Positions 35,895-44,554 of a stretch of DNA of 64,000 nucleotides are shown here, piece after piece. The position numbers and the translations under genes were made by a program. The DNA comes from Streptomyces sp. HD. Its GTDB lineage: Bacteria; Actinomycetota; Actinomycetes; Streptomycetales; Streptomycetaceae. The notes beneath the pieces were generated by a model. That model had not been told where the DNA came from. It made no database searches and was given only the letters and a program-made list of their open reading frames with translations. The stretch covers positions 330,189 to 394,188 of the forward strand of contig NZ_JAQMYP010000001.1 in NCBI RefSeq assembly GCF_028369295.1, in the 5' to 3' direction. Each line of letters opens with the position of its first letter. Within the stretch, counting starts at the first letter, position 1.

Positions 35895-36920
35895 TCAGGT
35901 CAGGGCGTGCGCCAGAGGCTCTCCCCGCGCCCAGCGGCCCACCTCCGCCGCTGCGATGGCCGCCGCCTTCTCCGCCACCGCGCGGGACGCGCCGCCCAGG
36001 TGTGGGGTCAGTACGACGCGGTCGGCGAGGGCGTGCAGCCGGGAGGCCGGGGGCAGCGGCTCCTGTGCGTAGGTGTCCAGGGCCGCCGCCGAGACATGGC
36101 CGTTCTCCAGGGCCTCGCACAGGGCGTCCTCGTCCAGCAGCGGGCCCCTTGCCGCGTTCACGACCACCGCCCCCTGCGGCAGGAGGGCCAGTTCGCGGGC
36201 GCCGATCAGCCCCCGGGTCTCGGGGGTGAGACGGGCGTGCAGGGTGATCACCCGGGAGACGCGCAGGAGTTCGTCCAGGGACGCGACGCGCAGGCCGTGG
36301 ATCTCGCCCTTGACGTACGGGTCGTACACCATCACCCGCGCCCCGAAGGCGCACAGCACGCGCGCGACCCGGCTGCCCACCGCCCCGTAGCCGACCAGCC
36401 CGACCGGCAGGTCCTCCAGCTCCAGACCGCTGTGCTCGTAGGTGTAATAGGTGGCCCCCTCCCAGCTGCCCTGCCGGGCGAGGAGTTCATGGGCCTGCGG
36501 GATGCGGCGCAGGGCCGCCAGCATCAGGCCGACCGTGAACTCGGCGGTGGCGGCGGCGTTGCGCCCGGGGGCGTAGCAGACGCGGACGTCGTGGCGTTTG
36601 GCCGCGTCCAGGTTCACGTTCACCGGGCCGCCCCGGCACACCACCACCAGCTTCAGATCCGGGCAGGCGGCGAGGACCTTCTCAGTAACCGGCCCCATCT
36701 GCGTGACCAGGACCTCCGCCCCGGCCAGCGCCTCGATCATCTGGTCCTCGGCGTCACTGGCTTCCTGAACCTCGGCCACCGGCCCGAACGGCTCCAGCGG
36801 CCAGCCGAGCTTCAGTTCCTTCACGGTCGCCCGTTCCGCCTCGTGCTCCACCGCCCGCATGATCAACGAAGGAAGGATGAAGTGGTCACCAGCGGCCACG
36901 ATACGTACCGGTTCGGTCAT
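35895..36920 (-). CDS. D-2-hydroxyacid dehydrogenase family protein
   Basis: This 341-residue NAD(P)-dependent dehydrogenase has the nucleotide fold PVGLVGYGAVGSRVARVL, the catalytic Arg region NAARGPLLDEDAL, Glu in the following block and the His in VLTPHLGGAS. Its N-terminal half starts MTEPVRIVAAGDHFILPSLI, unlike glycerate or lactate dehydrogenases, and matches the carbohydrate-locus subgroup. ATG 36920 has AAAGGA upstream. Its upstream DNA is occupied by the left end of a TnpB element, so its native promoter may have been displaced. Confidence 0.88.
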   Translation of the reverse strand: MTEPVRIVAAGDHFILPSLIMRAVEHEAERATVKELKLGWPLEPFGPVAEVQEASDAEDQMIEALAGAEVLVTQMGPVTEKVLAACPDLKLVVVCRGGPVNVNLDAAKRHDVRVCYAPGRNAAATAEFTVGLMLAALRRIPQAHELLARQGSWEGATYYTYEHSGLELEDLPVGLVGYGAVGSRVARVLCAFGARVMVYDPYVKGEIHGLRVASLDELLRVSRVITLHARLTPETRGLIGARELALLPQGAVVVNAARGPLLDEDALCEALENGHVSAAALDTYAQEPLPPASRLHALADRVVLTPHLGGASRAVAEKAAAIAAAEVGRWARGEPLAHALT

Positions 36921-36979
36921 TTGCTGTCCTTTCCGAAGCCTTGCAAGCTCTTACAAGTTGCCGCGCCATCTTGTGAGTT

Positions 36980-38182
36980 GTGAAGACCATGCATGCGAAG
37001 CGGGCATTCAAGTACCGCTTCTATCCGACCGATTCCCAGGCAGCGGAGCTGTCGCGCACGTTCGGATGCGTGCGGAAGGTCTTCAATATGGCGCTGGCGG
37101 CTCGCACGGAGGCGTGGACGCTGCGGCGGGAACGAATCAACTACAACGCCACATCGGCGATGCTGACTGCGTGGAAGAAAACGGAGGAACTGGCCTACCT
37201 CAACGAAGTTTCCTCTGTCCCGCTCCAACAGGCGCTGCGGCATCTGCAGACCGCGTTCACGAACTTCTTCTCGAAGCGGGCCAAGTACCCGCGGTTCAAG
37301 TCGCGTAAGAAGTCGCGGAAGTCCGCCGAATACACCACGAGTGCGTTCCGCTTCCGTCATGGCGAGCTGACGCTGGCCAAGATGGTGGAACCGCTGGAGA
37401 TGGTGTGGTCTCGGCCGCTGCCCGAGGGTGCGCAGCCGTCGACGGTGACAGTGTCCCAGGATGCGGCCGGCCGCTGGTTCGTATCCCTTCTCGTCGAGGA
37501 CCCTGACGTCAAGCCGCTCCCCGGCGAGGAAACGGCGGTTGGTATCGATGCGGGGTTGGAGCACTTGCTGACCCTCTCGACCGGGGAAAAGATCACCAAC
37601 CCCCGGCATGAGCGAAAGGACCGCGCGCGCCTCTCGAAGGCGCAAGGGGAGTTGTCCCGCAAGGCCAAGGGAAACGGTGCCAACCGTGCCAAGGCCTGCC
37701 GGAAGGTCGCCCGTATCCACGCTCGCATTTCCGACCGCAGGCGCGACCATCTCCACAAGATCACAACTCGACTCGTTCGTGACAACCAAACGATCGTGAT
37801 CGAGGATTTGAGTGTTCGAAACCTGATGAAGAACGGCAAGCTCGCCCGAGCCATCTCTGACGCGGCCTGGAGCGAGTTCCGCAGCATGCTGGAGTACAAG
37901 GCCCAGTGGTACGGCCGCGAAGTGATCGCCGTAGACCGCTGGTTTCCCTCCTCCAAGCTGTGCTCGAATTGCGGAATGCTGCAAGACGGGATGCCACTGC
38001 ACCTGCGTACCTGGACGTGCTGCGGATGTGGAACCAGCCACAACCGCGACGAAAACGCGGCGAAGAACCTTCTGGCCGCCGGGCTGGCGGTGTCGGCCTG
38101 TGGAGCCGGTGTAAGACCTCAACGGAGCACTCCGAGCGGGCAGTCGGCGATGAAGCAGGAAGCCCTACGGCGCGAGCTGTAG
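36980..38182 (+). CDS. tnpB: TnpB RNA-guided endonuclease (copy 1)
   Basis: This 400-residue protein starts at GTG 36980. The N-terminal helix-turn-helix domain begins FKYRFYPTDSQAAELSRTFG. The RuvC active site is complete: Asp190 in VGIDAGL, Glu275 in VIEDLSV and Asp357 in HNRDENAAKN. The zinc ribbon has CSNCG and CCGCG. TnpB nucleases cut DNA next to a short adjacent motif, guided by an omega RNA read from the element's right end. No TnpA is nearby, so mobility would depend on a transposase in trans. About 60 percent similar to copy 2 by eye. Confidence 0.93.
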   Translation: MKTMHAKRAFKYRFYPTDSQAAELSRTFGCVRKVFNMALAARTEAWTLRRERINYNATSAMLTAWKKTEELAYLNEVSSVPLQQALRHLQTAFTNFFSKRAKYPRFKSRKKSRKSAEYTTSAFRFRHGELTLAKMVEPLEMVWSRPLPEGAQPSTVTVSQDAAGRWFVSLLVEDPDVKPLPGEETAVGIDAGLEHLLTLSTGEKITNPRHERKDRARLSKAQGELSRKAKGNGANRAKACRKVARIHARISDRRRDHLHKITTRLVRDNQTIVIEDLSVRNLMKNGKLARAISDAAWSEFRSMLEYKAQWYGREVIAVDRWFPSSKLCSNCGMLQDGMPLHLRTWTCCGCGTSHNRDENAAKNLLAAGLAVSACGAGVRPQRSTPSGQSAMKQEALRREL

Positions 38183-38213
38183 GAGTCCCCTCCGTCAGGA
38201 GGGGGGAAGTCAA
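38090..38213 (+). ncRNA. Predicted omega RNA scaffold of TnpB copy 1
   Basis: By the known organisation of TnpB systems the omega RNA overlaps the tnpB 3' end and runs to the right end of the element. Here that end is a CCCCTCC-GTCA-GGAGGGG hairpin (38187-38204) followed by GGAAGTCAA. The guide would then be the flanking DNA from about 38214, which is the 3' end of the adjacent ABC ATPase gene. The 5' boundary is a guess. Confidence 0.5.
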
Positions 38214-39292
38214 CGGAGGGAGTCTCCCGTCTCGGCGTCGAAGACATGGGTGAGGTGAGGGTCGGCGGTGAAGTGGACGCGGTCGTCGTGGACGAGGCGT
38301 ACCTCGGGGGCCGTGAGGACGACCAGGGGGCTGTCGACGCCGCCCAGGGCGAGGGTCGCGATGCCCGACTCCAGGAGGGGTTCATGGGCGATGACGCGGG
38401 CCGTGAGACCGCCGCCCTCGCCGGTCAGGGCGAGGTCCTCCGGGCGGATGCCGACCACCACCTCCCGGCCCGCCTCCACCGGTACCGGCAGCGCGAGTCG
38501 TGCCGTGTCCGAGAGGCGGGCGTGGCCGTCGTTCGTCGTCACGCCGGGGAGGAGGTTGATCGCGGGCTCGCCCACGAAGTCCGCGACGAAGACGTTGGCG
38601 GGGCTGTCGTAGATCTCGTACGGGGTGCCGAGCTGCTGGATCACGCCGTCCTTCATCACCGCGATCCGGTCGGCCAGGGAGAGGGCCTCCTCCTGGTCGT
38701 GGGTGACGAGGATGGTGGTGTGGCCCAGGTCGCGTTGGATGCGCTTGAGTTCGCGACGGGTCGTGTCGCGCTGGGCCGCGTCCAGGTGGGAGAGGGGCTC
38801 GTCGAGGAGGAGTACGTCCGGTTCGCGGATCAGTGCGCGGGCCAGGGAGACCCGCTGCTTCTGACCGCTGGACAGGCCCGCCGGGCGGGCGTCGAGGATG
38901 CCCGTGAGGTCGACGCGTTCGGCGATCTCCCTGACCTTGCGGTCTACGTCTCCCCGGTCGGCCCGCCTGCGTGCCTTCAGGCCGAAGGCCAGGTTCTCCG
39001 CCACCGTGAGGGGCGGATAGAGGGCGTAGTTCTCGAAGGCGACCCCGATGTTGCGCTGTTGCGCCGGGCGGGCGGTCACCGACGAACCCCCGACCAGGAT
39101 GTCGCCGCCGGTCACCGTCTCCAGCCCGGCGATCATCCGCAGGGTCGTGGACTTTCCGCAGCCCGAGGGGCCCAGCAGACCGAGCAGCTCGCCGGAGCGG
39201 AGGGTCAGGTCCATGCCGCGTACGGCGTCCACCGGCGGGCGGCCCCGCGTCGAGAAGGTCTTGCGCAGATCACGTAGCTCCAGCTCGGTCAT
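38210..39292 (-). CDS. Sugar/polyol ABC transporter ATPase 1 (MalK/UgpC type)
   Basis: This 360-residue ATPase has Walker A GPSGCGKST, a signature LSSGQKQRVSLARAL (Ser replacing the first Gly of LSGGQ), Walker B VLLLDEPLSHLD and H-loop LVTHD. A C-terminal OB/TOBE regulatory domain includes VVVGIRPEDLAL. It ends DAETGDSLR, and its TGA stop lies in the AGTCAA right end of TnpB element 1. It overlaps the DeoR gene by 23 nt. With ATPase 2 it probably forms a heterodimer for one importer. Confidence 0.93.
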   Translation of the reverse strand: MTELELRDLRKTFSTRGRPPVDAVRGMDLTLRSGELLGLLGPSGCGKSTTLRMIAGLETVTGGDILVGGSSVTARPAQQRNIGVAFENYALYPPLTVAENLAFGLKARRRADRGDVDRKVREIAERVDLTGILDARPAGLSSGQKQRVSLARALIREPDVLLLDEPLSHLDAAQRDTTRRELKRIQRDLGHTTILVTHDQEEALSLADRIAVMKDGVIQQLGTPYEIYDSPANVFVADFVGEPAINLLPGVTTNDGHARLSDTARLALPVPVEAGREVVVGIRPEDLALTGEGGGLTARVIAHEPLLESGIATLALGGVDSPLVVLTAPEVRLVHDDRVHFTADPHLTHVFDAETGDSLR

Positions 39293-40121
39293 CGCTGCCC
39301 TTCGTCACGATCGGTGCCCCAGGACCTGTCCGGGCGCAGACTTCGTAGGTGACCTTGTGCTCGTCCAGGTCCCGCAGCGCCTCCGCCGACGCCCCGTCGT
39401 CCACGAGGAGCAGGTCGAAGCGGGAGAGGGGGACCACCCGGTGCAGGGCGACCCGGGCGAGCTTGGTGTGGTCGATCAGCAGCACGTTGCGGGCGGCCGC
39501 GTCGAGCATGGCCCGCTTCACCGACACGATGTGCTGCTCCTGGTGGTAGGCGTAACCCCCGTGCACGGCCGACGTCGACGCGAAGCACACGTCCACCCGC
39601 AGCTGCTCGATCGCCTCGACGCAGGACACGCCGAGGAAGGAGGAGTGCAGCGGGTCGTAGTCGCCGCCGAGGGCCATCAGGTGGATGCCGCGCTGGTCGG
39701 AGAGGAGGTTGATGGCCTCCAGGAAGTTGGTGACGACCGTGAGGGGGGTCACCTCGCCTACGCGCAGCCCGCGGGCTATCTCCAGGGTGGACGTGGAGTC
39801 GTCCAGCATGATCGCCATGCCGGGCTCGATCAGCTGCAGGGCGCGGGCGGCCACGGCGGCCTTCTCGGCGCGCATGGTCTTCAGCCGGTACTGCACGTTC
39901 GACTCGAAGACCCCGGAGGGCTGAGCGGTCACACCGCCCCTGGACTTCCTCACGATGCCCTGCCGTTCGAGCTCGTCGAGGTCCCGGTGGATGGTCATCA
40001 GGCTGACGCCGAAGCGCTCGGCCAGTTCGGCGGCCGTCGCCGAACCGTCGGCGAGGACCTGCTCGGCCATGGCGGCCTGACGGGCGGCGGGGCCCTGCGG
40101 ACCGCTGCTGTGGTTGCTCAT
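39270..40121 (-). CDS. DeoR-family sugar-phosphate-responsive regulator
   Basis: This 283-residue protein has an N-terminal DeoR winged helix (ATAAELAERFGVSLMTIHRD, then LDELERQGIVRKSRGGV). The sugar-phosphate-binding domain includes MLDDSTSTLEIARGL, ALGGDYDP and VLLIDHTKLARVALHRV. Its ATG overlaps the ATPase 2 stop (ATGA), so it is embedded in the importer operon. It is the likely repressor of this locus, released by a phosphorylated kinase product. Candidate operators are the palindromes at 44428-44454 and 35713-35724. Confidence 0.92.
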   Translation of the reverse strand: MSNHSSGPQGPAARQAAMAEQVLADGSATAAELAERFGVSLMTIHRDLDELERQGIVRKSRGGVTAQPSGVFESNVQYRLKTMRAEKAAVAARALQLIEPGMAIMLDDSTSTLEIARGLRVGEVTPLTVVTNFLEAINLLSDQRGIHLMALGGDYDPLHSSFLGVSCVEAIEQLRVDVCFASTSAVHGGYAYHQEQHIVSVKRAMLDAAARNVLLIDHTKLARVALHRVVPLSRFDLLLVDDGASAEALRDLDEHKVTYEVCARTGPGAPIVTKGSDDRAGAT

Positions 40122-41248
40122 GGTGTCTCGATCCGTCGTCCTGGACGCTGCGGCCGGTCGGCCTCGAACAGCAGCAGGTTCTCAGGCCGGACCGACAGGC
40201 GTACCGGATCGTCGGGCCGAAGGCTTGCCGCCTCGCCGCGCGGCACCACCAGCGACACATGCAGCTCGCCGAGCCGGACCGTGACCTCCACCGACCGGCC
40301 GAGCACCTCGGTGACGTAGACGGTGCCGGAGAGCTCGTGGCCGGGGCCCTCGCCGAGGGTGAGGTCACGGGGGCGTACGCCGATCAGCACCTTCGTGCCG
40401 GGGGCCGGAGGCGGAGTGGGAGTCAGGGCCGGGGTCGCAGTCGGGGCCGCGTCGGTGCGGATCGGCAGCTCGACCTTGCCGTCCGCGGAACGGAAACCGC
40501 CGTCGGAGGTCACCGATCCCGGTAGGAGATTGATGCGGGGACGGCCGAAGGCCCGCGCCACCTCCGTGTCGTAGGGCCGGTACCAGATCTCCTCCCGTGT
40601 CCCCGTCTGCACGATCCGCCCCTCCCGGATGACCCCGATCCGGTCGCCCAGCGCCAGTGCCTCCACGGAGTCGTGGGTGACGTAGAGGGTGGTCGTGTGC
40701 CGTACCGCGCCGATCGCCTTCAGCTCGGCCCTCATCTGCTGGCGCAGTTTGGCGTCCAGGTGGGAGAGGGGTTCGTCGAGGAGGAAGGCGCGGGCCGGGC
40801 GGACCAGGACCCGGCCGAGGGCCACGCGCTGTCGCTGGCCGTTGGAGAGCCGGCCGACCGGGCGGTCCAACAGGGCCGAGATGCCGAGGAGTTCGGCGAC
40901 CTCGCCGATCCGCTCCCGGGCCCGGTCCGCGGGGAGGCGGTGGCGCGGGGAGCGGAGCGGCGAGGCCAGGTTGTCGTAGGCCGACTTGTGCGGGTAGAGG
41001 GCGTAGCTCTCGAAGCACATCGCCACGCCACGGTCGTACGGCTCCACGCCGCGCATGTCCTTGCCGTCGAGCTCGACCGTGCCGGCTTCGGGGGTCTCCA
41101 GCCCGGCGATCGTCTTCAGGGTCGTGGTCTTGCCGGCGCCCGACGGGCCGAGAAGGCAGAAGAACTCGCCCTCCCGTACGTCCAGTTCCAGGTCGTCGAG
41201 TGCGGTGACCTTGCCGTATGTCTTGCGGACGCCCGACAGCCGGATCAT
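40118..41248 (-). CDS. Sugar/polyol ABC transporter ATPase 2
   Basis: This 376-residue protein has Walker A GPSGAGKTT, a signature with Asn (LSNGQRQRVALGR), Walker B AFLLDEPLSHLD and H-loop VTHDSVEALAL. A TOBE domain with VLIGVRPRDLTL follows, interrupted by a Pro/Thr-rich linker (PTATPALTPTPPPAP). It starts at ATG 41248, overlapping the permease stop (ATGA). Both ATPases of this locus have non-consensus signature motifs at different positions, as is seen in heteromeric importers. Confidence 0.93.
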   Translation of the reverse strand: MIRLSGVRKTYGKVTALDDLELDVREGEFFCLLGPSGAGKTTTLKTIAGLETPEAGTVELDGKDMRGVEPYDRGVAMCFESYALYPHKSAYDNLASPLRSPRHRLPADRARERIGEVAELLGISALLDRPVGRLSNGQRQRVALGRVLVRPARAFLLDEPLSHLDAKLRQQMRAELKAIGAVRHTTTLYVTHDSVEALALGDRIGVIREGRIVQTGTREEIWYRPYDTEVARAFGRPRINLLPGSVTSDGGFRSADGKVELPIRTDAAPTATPALTPTPPPAPGTKVLIGVRPRDLTLGEGPGHELSGTVYVTEVLGRSVEVTVRLGELHVSLVVPRGEAASLRPDDPVRLSVRPENLLLFEADRPQRPGRRIETP

Positions 41249-42075
41249 GACTTCACCGCCCCGAACGACAGGCCGCGCACCAGATACCGCTGGATCGTGA
41301 GCGCCAGCAGCAAGGGCGGGACCACGGAGACGAGCGCGGCGGCGGCCGTGAGGTTGTACTTGGGGCGGTCGCCGCCGAGGAAGGACAGTGCGCCGACGGT
41401 CACGGTCTGGGCCTCGTTGGAGGTCAGGATGAGCGGGAAGACGAAGTTGTTCCACGCGAAGATGAAGGCCAGCAGGGAGACCGCCGCGACCCCCGGCTTC
41501 ACCAGCGGCAGCGCCACCCGCAGGAACGCCTGCTTGCGGGTGTAGCCGTCCAGCAGTGCCGCCTGCTCCAGCTCGGGCGTCAGATCGGCGAAGTACGACC
41601 GCATGATCCACACGATCAGCGGCAGCGTGACCAGCTGGAGCACCCACACCATGCCGACGTACGTGTCGAACAGGCCGAGCTTCTGGTAAAGCACGAACAG
41701 CGGGATGATCACCGTGAGTTCGGGCGCGAACCGGAACGACAGCAGCGTGAACATCAGGTTCTCCGAGCCCTTGAACCGCCAGCGCGCCGAGGCGTACGCC
41801 GCCGGAAGCCCCACCAGGAGCGACAGGACCACCGCGCCCACCGACACGACCAGGCTGTTGACGAAGAACCGCACGAACGGGATGCCCTCGCTGTCGCCGA
41901 GCACCGTGCGGTAGCCGTCGAGGGTGGGGGAGAAGGAGAAGTAGGTGGAGAAGAGCTCGTTGGCCGGCTTCAGGGACAGGATCACCATCCAGGCGATCGG
42001 GAACAGCGCGAAGACGAAGTAGAGGATGAGGGCGGCATCCGCCAGCCACCCCGACAGCCGTTTCCTGACGGTCAC
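41245..42075 (-). CDS. Sugar/polyol ABC permease, MalG type
   Basis: This 276-residue inner-membrane protein with six spans has the cytoplasmic EAA loop, here YFADLTPELEQAALLDGYTR. It starts at GTG 42075, which overlaps the stop of the preceding permease (GTGA). The fold AALILYFVFALFPIAWMVIL and the C-terminal VPPLLLALTIQRYLVRG are typical of MalG/SmoG proteins. Confidence 0.93.
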   Translation of the reverse strand: MTVRKRLSGWLADAALILYFVFALFPIAWMVILSLKPANELFSTYFSFSPTLDGYRTVLGDSEGIPFVRFFVNSLVVSVGAVVLSLLVGLPAAYASARWRFKGSENLMFTLLSFRFAPELTVIIPLFVLYQKLGLFDTYVGMVWVLQLVTLPLIVWIMRSYFADLTPELEQAALLDGYTRKQAFLRVALPLVKPGVAAVSLLAFIFAWNNFVFPLILTSNEAQTVTVGALSFLGGDRPKYNLTAAAALVSVVPPLLLALTIQRYLVRGLSFGAVKS

Positions 42076-42959
42076 TTGGCAGCCACCTCCGCCGCCTTCC
42101 GCTGGATCTTCCCCAGGTGCTTCACCAGCACCATCGCGGCGAGATACACCACGGCCCAGAGCACGATCGTGTAGCTGATGCCGAACGAGTACCGCTGGAA
42201 GCGGATCGCCTCCAGATAGGCGCGGATCTGGAGGACGACCGTCGAGTCACCCGGTCCGCCCTCCGTCAGGGCGTAGATGATGTCGAACACCTTCAGCGAG
42301 TCCATGAACCGGAAGATCACCGCGACCAGCACGTACGGCCACAGCATCGGCAGCGTCAGCCGCCGAAAGGTGTACCACCAGCCCGCCCCGTCGACCGCCG
42401 CCGCCTCGAAGGGGGATGTGGGCAGCGAGCGCAGCCCGGCCAGCGCCAGGATCGCCACGAACGGCGTGTACACCCACACGTCCACGGCGATGGACGACAG
42501 CAGCGCGCCGGTCGGGGTGTCCGTCCACTGCACCCCGCCCAGCCCGAAGGGTCTGAGCAGGTGGTTCACAACGCCGACCGACGGCTGGAGCATCAGCTTC
42601 CAGATGATCGCCGCGATCACCGGCGCGATCATCAGCGGCAGGATGAGGATCTTCTCCAGCACCCGCCCGACGACCGTCGACCGGTGCAGCAGCAGGGCGA
42701 CGGCCACGCCGAGCACCGTCTCCACGGCGGCCGCCCCCACCGCGTACAGCACCGTCACCCACGCCGAGTTCCAGAAGGCCTCCTGCGTGAACACGGTCTC
42801 GTAGTTCTCGAACCGCACCATGTCCGGCTGCGGCTTGCTCGCCGAGAAGTCGAACAGCGTGTAGTAGAGGCCGAGCCCGAAGGGGTAGAGGATTCCGCAG
42901 GTCAGCAGCAGGGCGGGGACGATCAGGACGTACGGGCGAAGGGCGAGGCGCCATCCCAT
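42072..42959 (-). CDS. Sugar/polyol ABC permease, MalF type
   Basis: This 295-residue protein with six spans begins RPYVLIVPALLLTCGILYPF. An EAA-type loop, LPTSPFEAAAVDGAGWWYTF, contacts the ATPase. It lies 4 nt after the binding-protein gene and is translationally coupled to the next permease. It forms the heterodimeric channel with the MalG-type subunit. Confidence 0.93.
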   Translation of the reverse strand: MGWRLALRPYVLIVPALLLTCGILYPFGLGLYYTLFDFSASKPQPDMVRFENYETVFTQEAFWNSAWVTVLYAVGAAAVETVLGVAVALLLHRSTVVGRVLEKILILPLMIAPVIAAIIWKLMLQPSVGVVNHLLRPFGLGGVQWTDTPTGALLSSIAVDVWVYTPFVAILALAGLRSLPTSPFEAAAVDGAGWWYTFRRLTLPMLWPYVLVAVIFRFMDSLKVFDIIYALTEGGPGDSTVVLQIRAYLEAIRFQRYSFGISYTIVLWAVVYLAAMVLVKHLGKIQRKAAEVAAK

Positions 42960-42963
42960 CGCG

Positions 42964-44385
42964 CTAGCCCACCTTGTCGGCGAGGTCGCCCGCCAGCCCG
43001 TCCAGCACCGACTTCGCGCCCTTGCCGCCGTAGATCTCCTGAAGGGCGGCGGCCCAGCTGGTGGTCGCGTCGAAGAACTGGGCCTGCGGAGTGAACTGGA
43101 TCTTCGTCTGGTCCACGACGGCCTCGAAGGTCTCGATGAAGCCCGGCAGGTGCCTCATCTTGTCCTTGTAGGCGGCGGCGTCGGCGATCGACTTGCGCAC
43201 CGGGTCGATGTGGTTGTGCGTGACCGCGCTCTTGAGCAGGTGCTGCTTGCCGGTCGCCCACTGTAGGAACAGCCAACTGGCGCTCTTCTTCTTGCTCTTG
43301 GCGTTCATGCCGAGCGACCAGATCCACATGTTGGTGGCGAGGGAACCGTCCGGACCCTTCGGGCCGGGATGGAAGGCGATCTTCCCGGAGGCGGGGCTCG
43401 CCCCCTCCACCGCCTGGAAGTAGGCAGCCGTGTCCGCGTCGAACAGCATCCCGGCCTTCTTCGCGCCCAGGTCGCTGGAGCACTGGTACCAGGTGTACGA
43501 CGTCCAGGACGGCGGCCCGCCCTGCTTGACCATGCCGGCCCAGTCCTCGGTGAACGCGACCGCCTCCGGGGTGTTCATGGCGGGTGTGAGCTTCCCACCC
43601 CGGACTGTGAAGTCCTTGAGCCCGTTGCGGGCGTACATGGTCATGAAGCCGGGGTGGATGGTCGCCCAGCTTCTCGATCCGCGTACGGCGATTCCGTACA
43701 TGCCGTCGAAACCGGCGCCCGGCGCCTTCTGTTTGATGGCCCCGGCGATCTCGCGCAGCTCGTCGAAGCTCTCGGCGGGCTTGAGGCCGAGCTTCTTGAA
43801 GACGTCCGTGTTGTAGGCGACCACGTTGGTCTCCCAGCCCCACGGCAGCGCGTACTGCCCGCCCTGTCCGAGCGGCGCGCCCGCCTTCAGGGACCACTGG
43901 TCGGCCTGGAGGAGGTTCGGGAAGAAGTCGGCCTGGTCCCATTCGGCGCCGGTGGCCGAGGAGTTGCGCATCCAGGGCCCGAGGTCCTCCAGCCAGCCCG
44001 GCGGTCCGTACTGCCAGACCATGTACGCGCCGAGCATGAAGACGTCGTACGAGGCGCGTCCGCTGGACAGGTCGACGGTGAGCTTGTCGAAGTAGTTGTC
44101 CTCGGGGAAGACGTCGTACTCGACCTTGATGCCGGTCTTCTCGGTGAACGACTTCAGGTCGGCGATCAGCGCGTCCGTGTACGGGTGCTTGTTCAGCAGC
44201 GCCTTGACGGTGGTGCCCTTCTCGCGCTTCCAGTCGAAGGAGCCGGTGACGTCGTCCGCCGCCGAGCCGTCGCTCTTGTCGTCGTCATCGCCGAATCCGG
44301 CACCGCAGGCGGTCAGGAGCGGCGTGGCGGCCAGGGCGGCGCTCAGCGCCAGGAAGCGGCGGCGGTCGTGCACGTGCATGTCCAT
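42964..44385 (-). CDS. Sugar/polyol-binding lipoprotein
   Basis: This 473-residue family 1 extracellular solute-binding protein starts at ATG 44385, 6 nt after GGAGG. The signal has a twin arginine (DRRRFLALSAALAATPLL) and the lipobox LTAC with Cys27, so it is a Tat-exported lipoprotein. YDVFMLGAYMVWQYGPPGWL and NTPEAVAFTEDW fit the sorbitol/mannitol-type binding proteins (SmoE group). The actual ligand is unknown. It heads the importer operon and is divergent from kinase 2. Confidence 0.92.
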   Translation of the reverse strand: MDMHVHDRRRFLALSAALAATPLLTACGAGFGDDDDKSDGSAADDVTGSFDWKREKGTTVKALLNKHPYTDALIADLKSFTEKTGIKVEYDVFPEDNYFDKLTVDLSSGRASYDVFMLGAYMVWQYGPPGWLEDLGPWMRNSSATGAEWDQADFFPNLLQADQWSLKAGAPLGQGGQYALPWGWETNVVAYNTDVFKKLGLKPAESFDELREIAGAIKQKAPGAGFDGMYGIAVRGSRSWATIHPGFMTMYARNGLKDFTVRGGKLTPAMNTPEAVAFTEDWAGMVKQGGPPSWTSYTWYQCSSDLGAKKAGMLFDADTAAYFQAVEGASPASGKIAFHPGPKGPDGSLATNMWIWSLGMNAKSKKKSASWLFLQWATGKQHLLKSAVTHNHIDPVRKSIADAAAYKDKMRHLPGFIETFEAVVDQTKIQFTPQAQFFDATTSWAAALQEIYGGKGAKSVLDGLAGDLADKVG

Positions 44386-44427
44386 CCGTGACCTCCACGT
44401 GGGGTTCGGCCATCCGGGTTGCTCGTG

Positions 44428-44454
44428 GTTAACGCGGCGAGTCGACTCGTTAAC
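44428..44454. promoter_or_regulatory. Nested palindrome between divergent importer and kinase 2 genes
   Basis: GTTAACG (44428-44434) and CGTTAAC (44448-44454) flank the perfect 12-bp palindrome CGAGTCGACTCG (44438-44449). The site lies in the only gap serving both the importer operon and kinase 2, a natural place for the DeoR regulator to act. Confidence 0.65.
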
Positions 44455-44554
44455 AGAGGGTGGAACGGCGGAAGTTGGGCGTCAATCCCTCGCGCAGGGG
44501 AAAATCTCAGTGCAGAGTGTGAAGTTCACGGATCGAGATGTGCGGGAGGTCCGG

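Larger units (their letters stand above)
36950..38213 (+). mobile_element. IS200/IS605-type element 1 (TnpB only)
   Basis: The element is read from its left-end hairpin (CTTACAAG at 36950-36957 with CTTGTGAG at 36970-36977) to the right end AGTCAA at 38208-38213. It carries only tnpB, no Y1 transposase tnpA. A matching organisation is found in element 2. The right end follows a 7-bp CCCCTCC/GGAGGGG hairpin. The exact left boundary upstream of 36950 cannot be fixed without an empty-site comparison. Confidence 0.75.
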
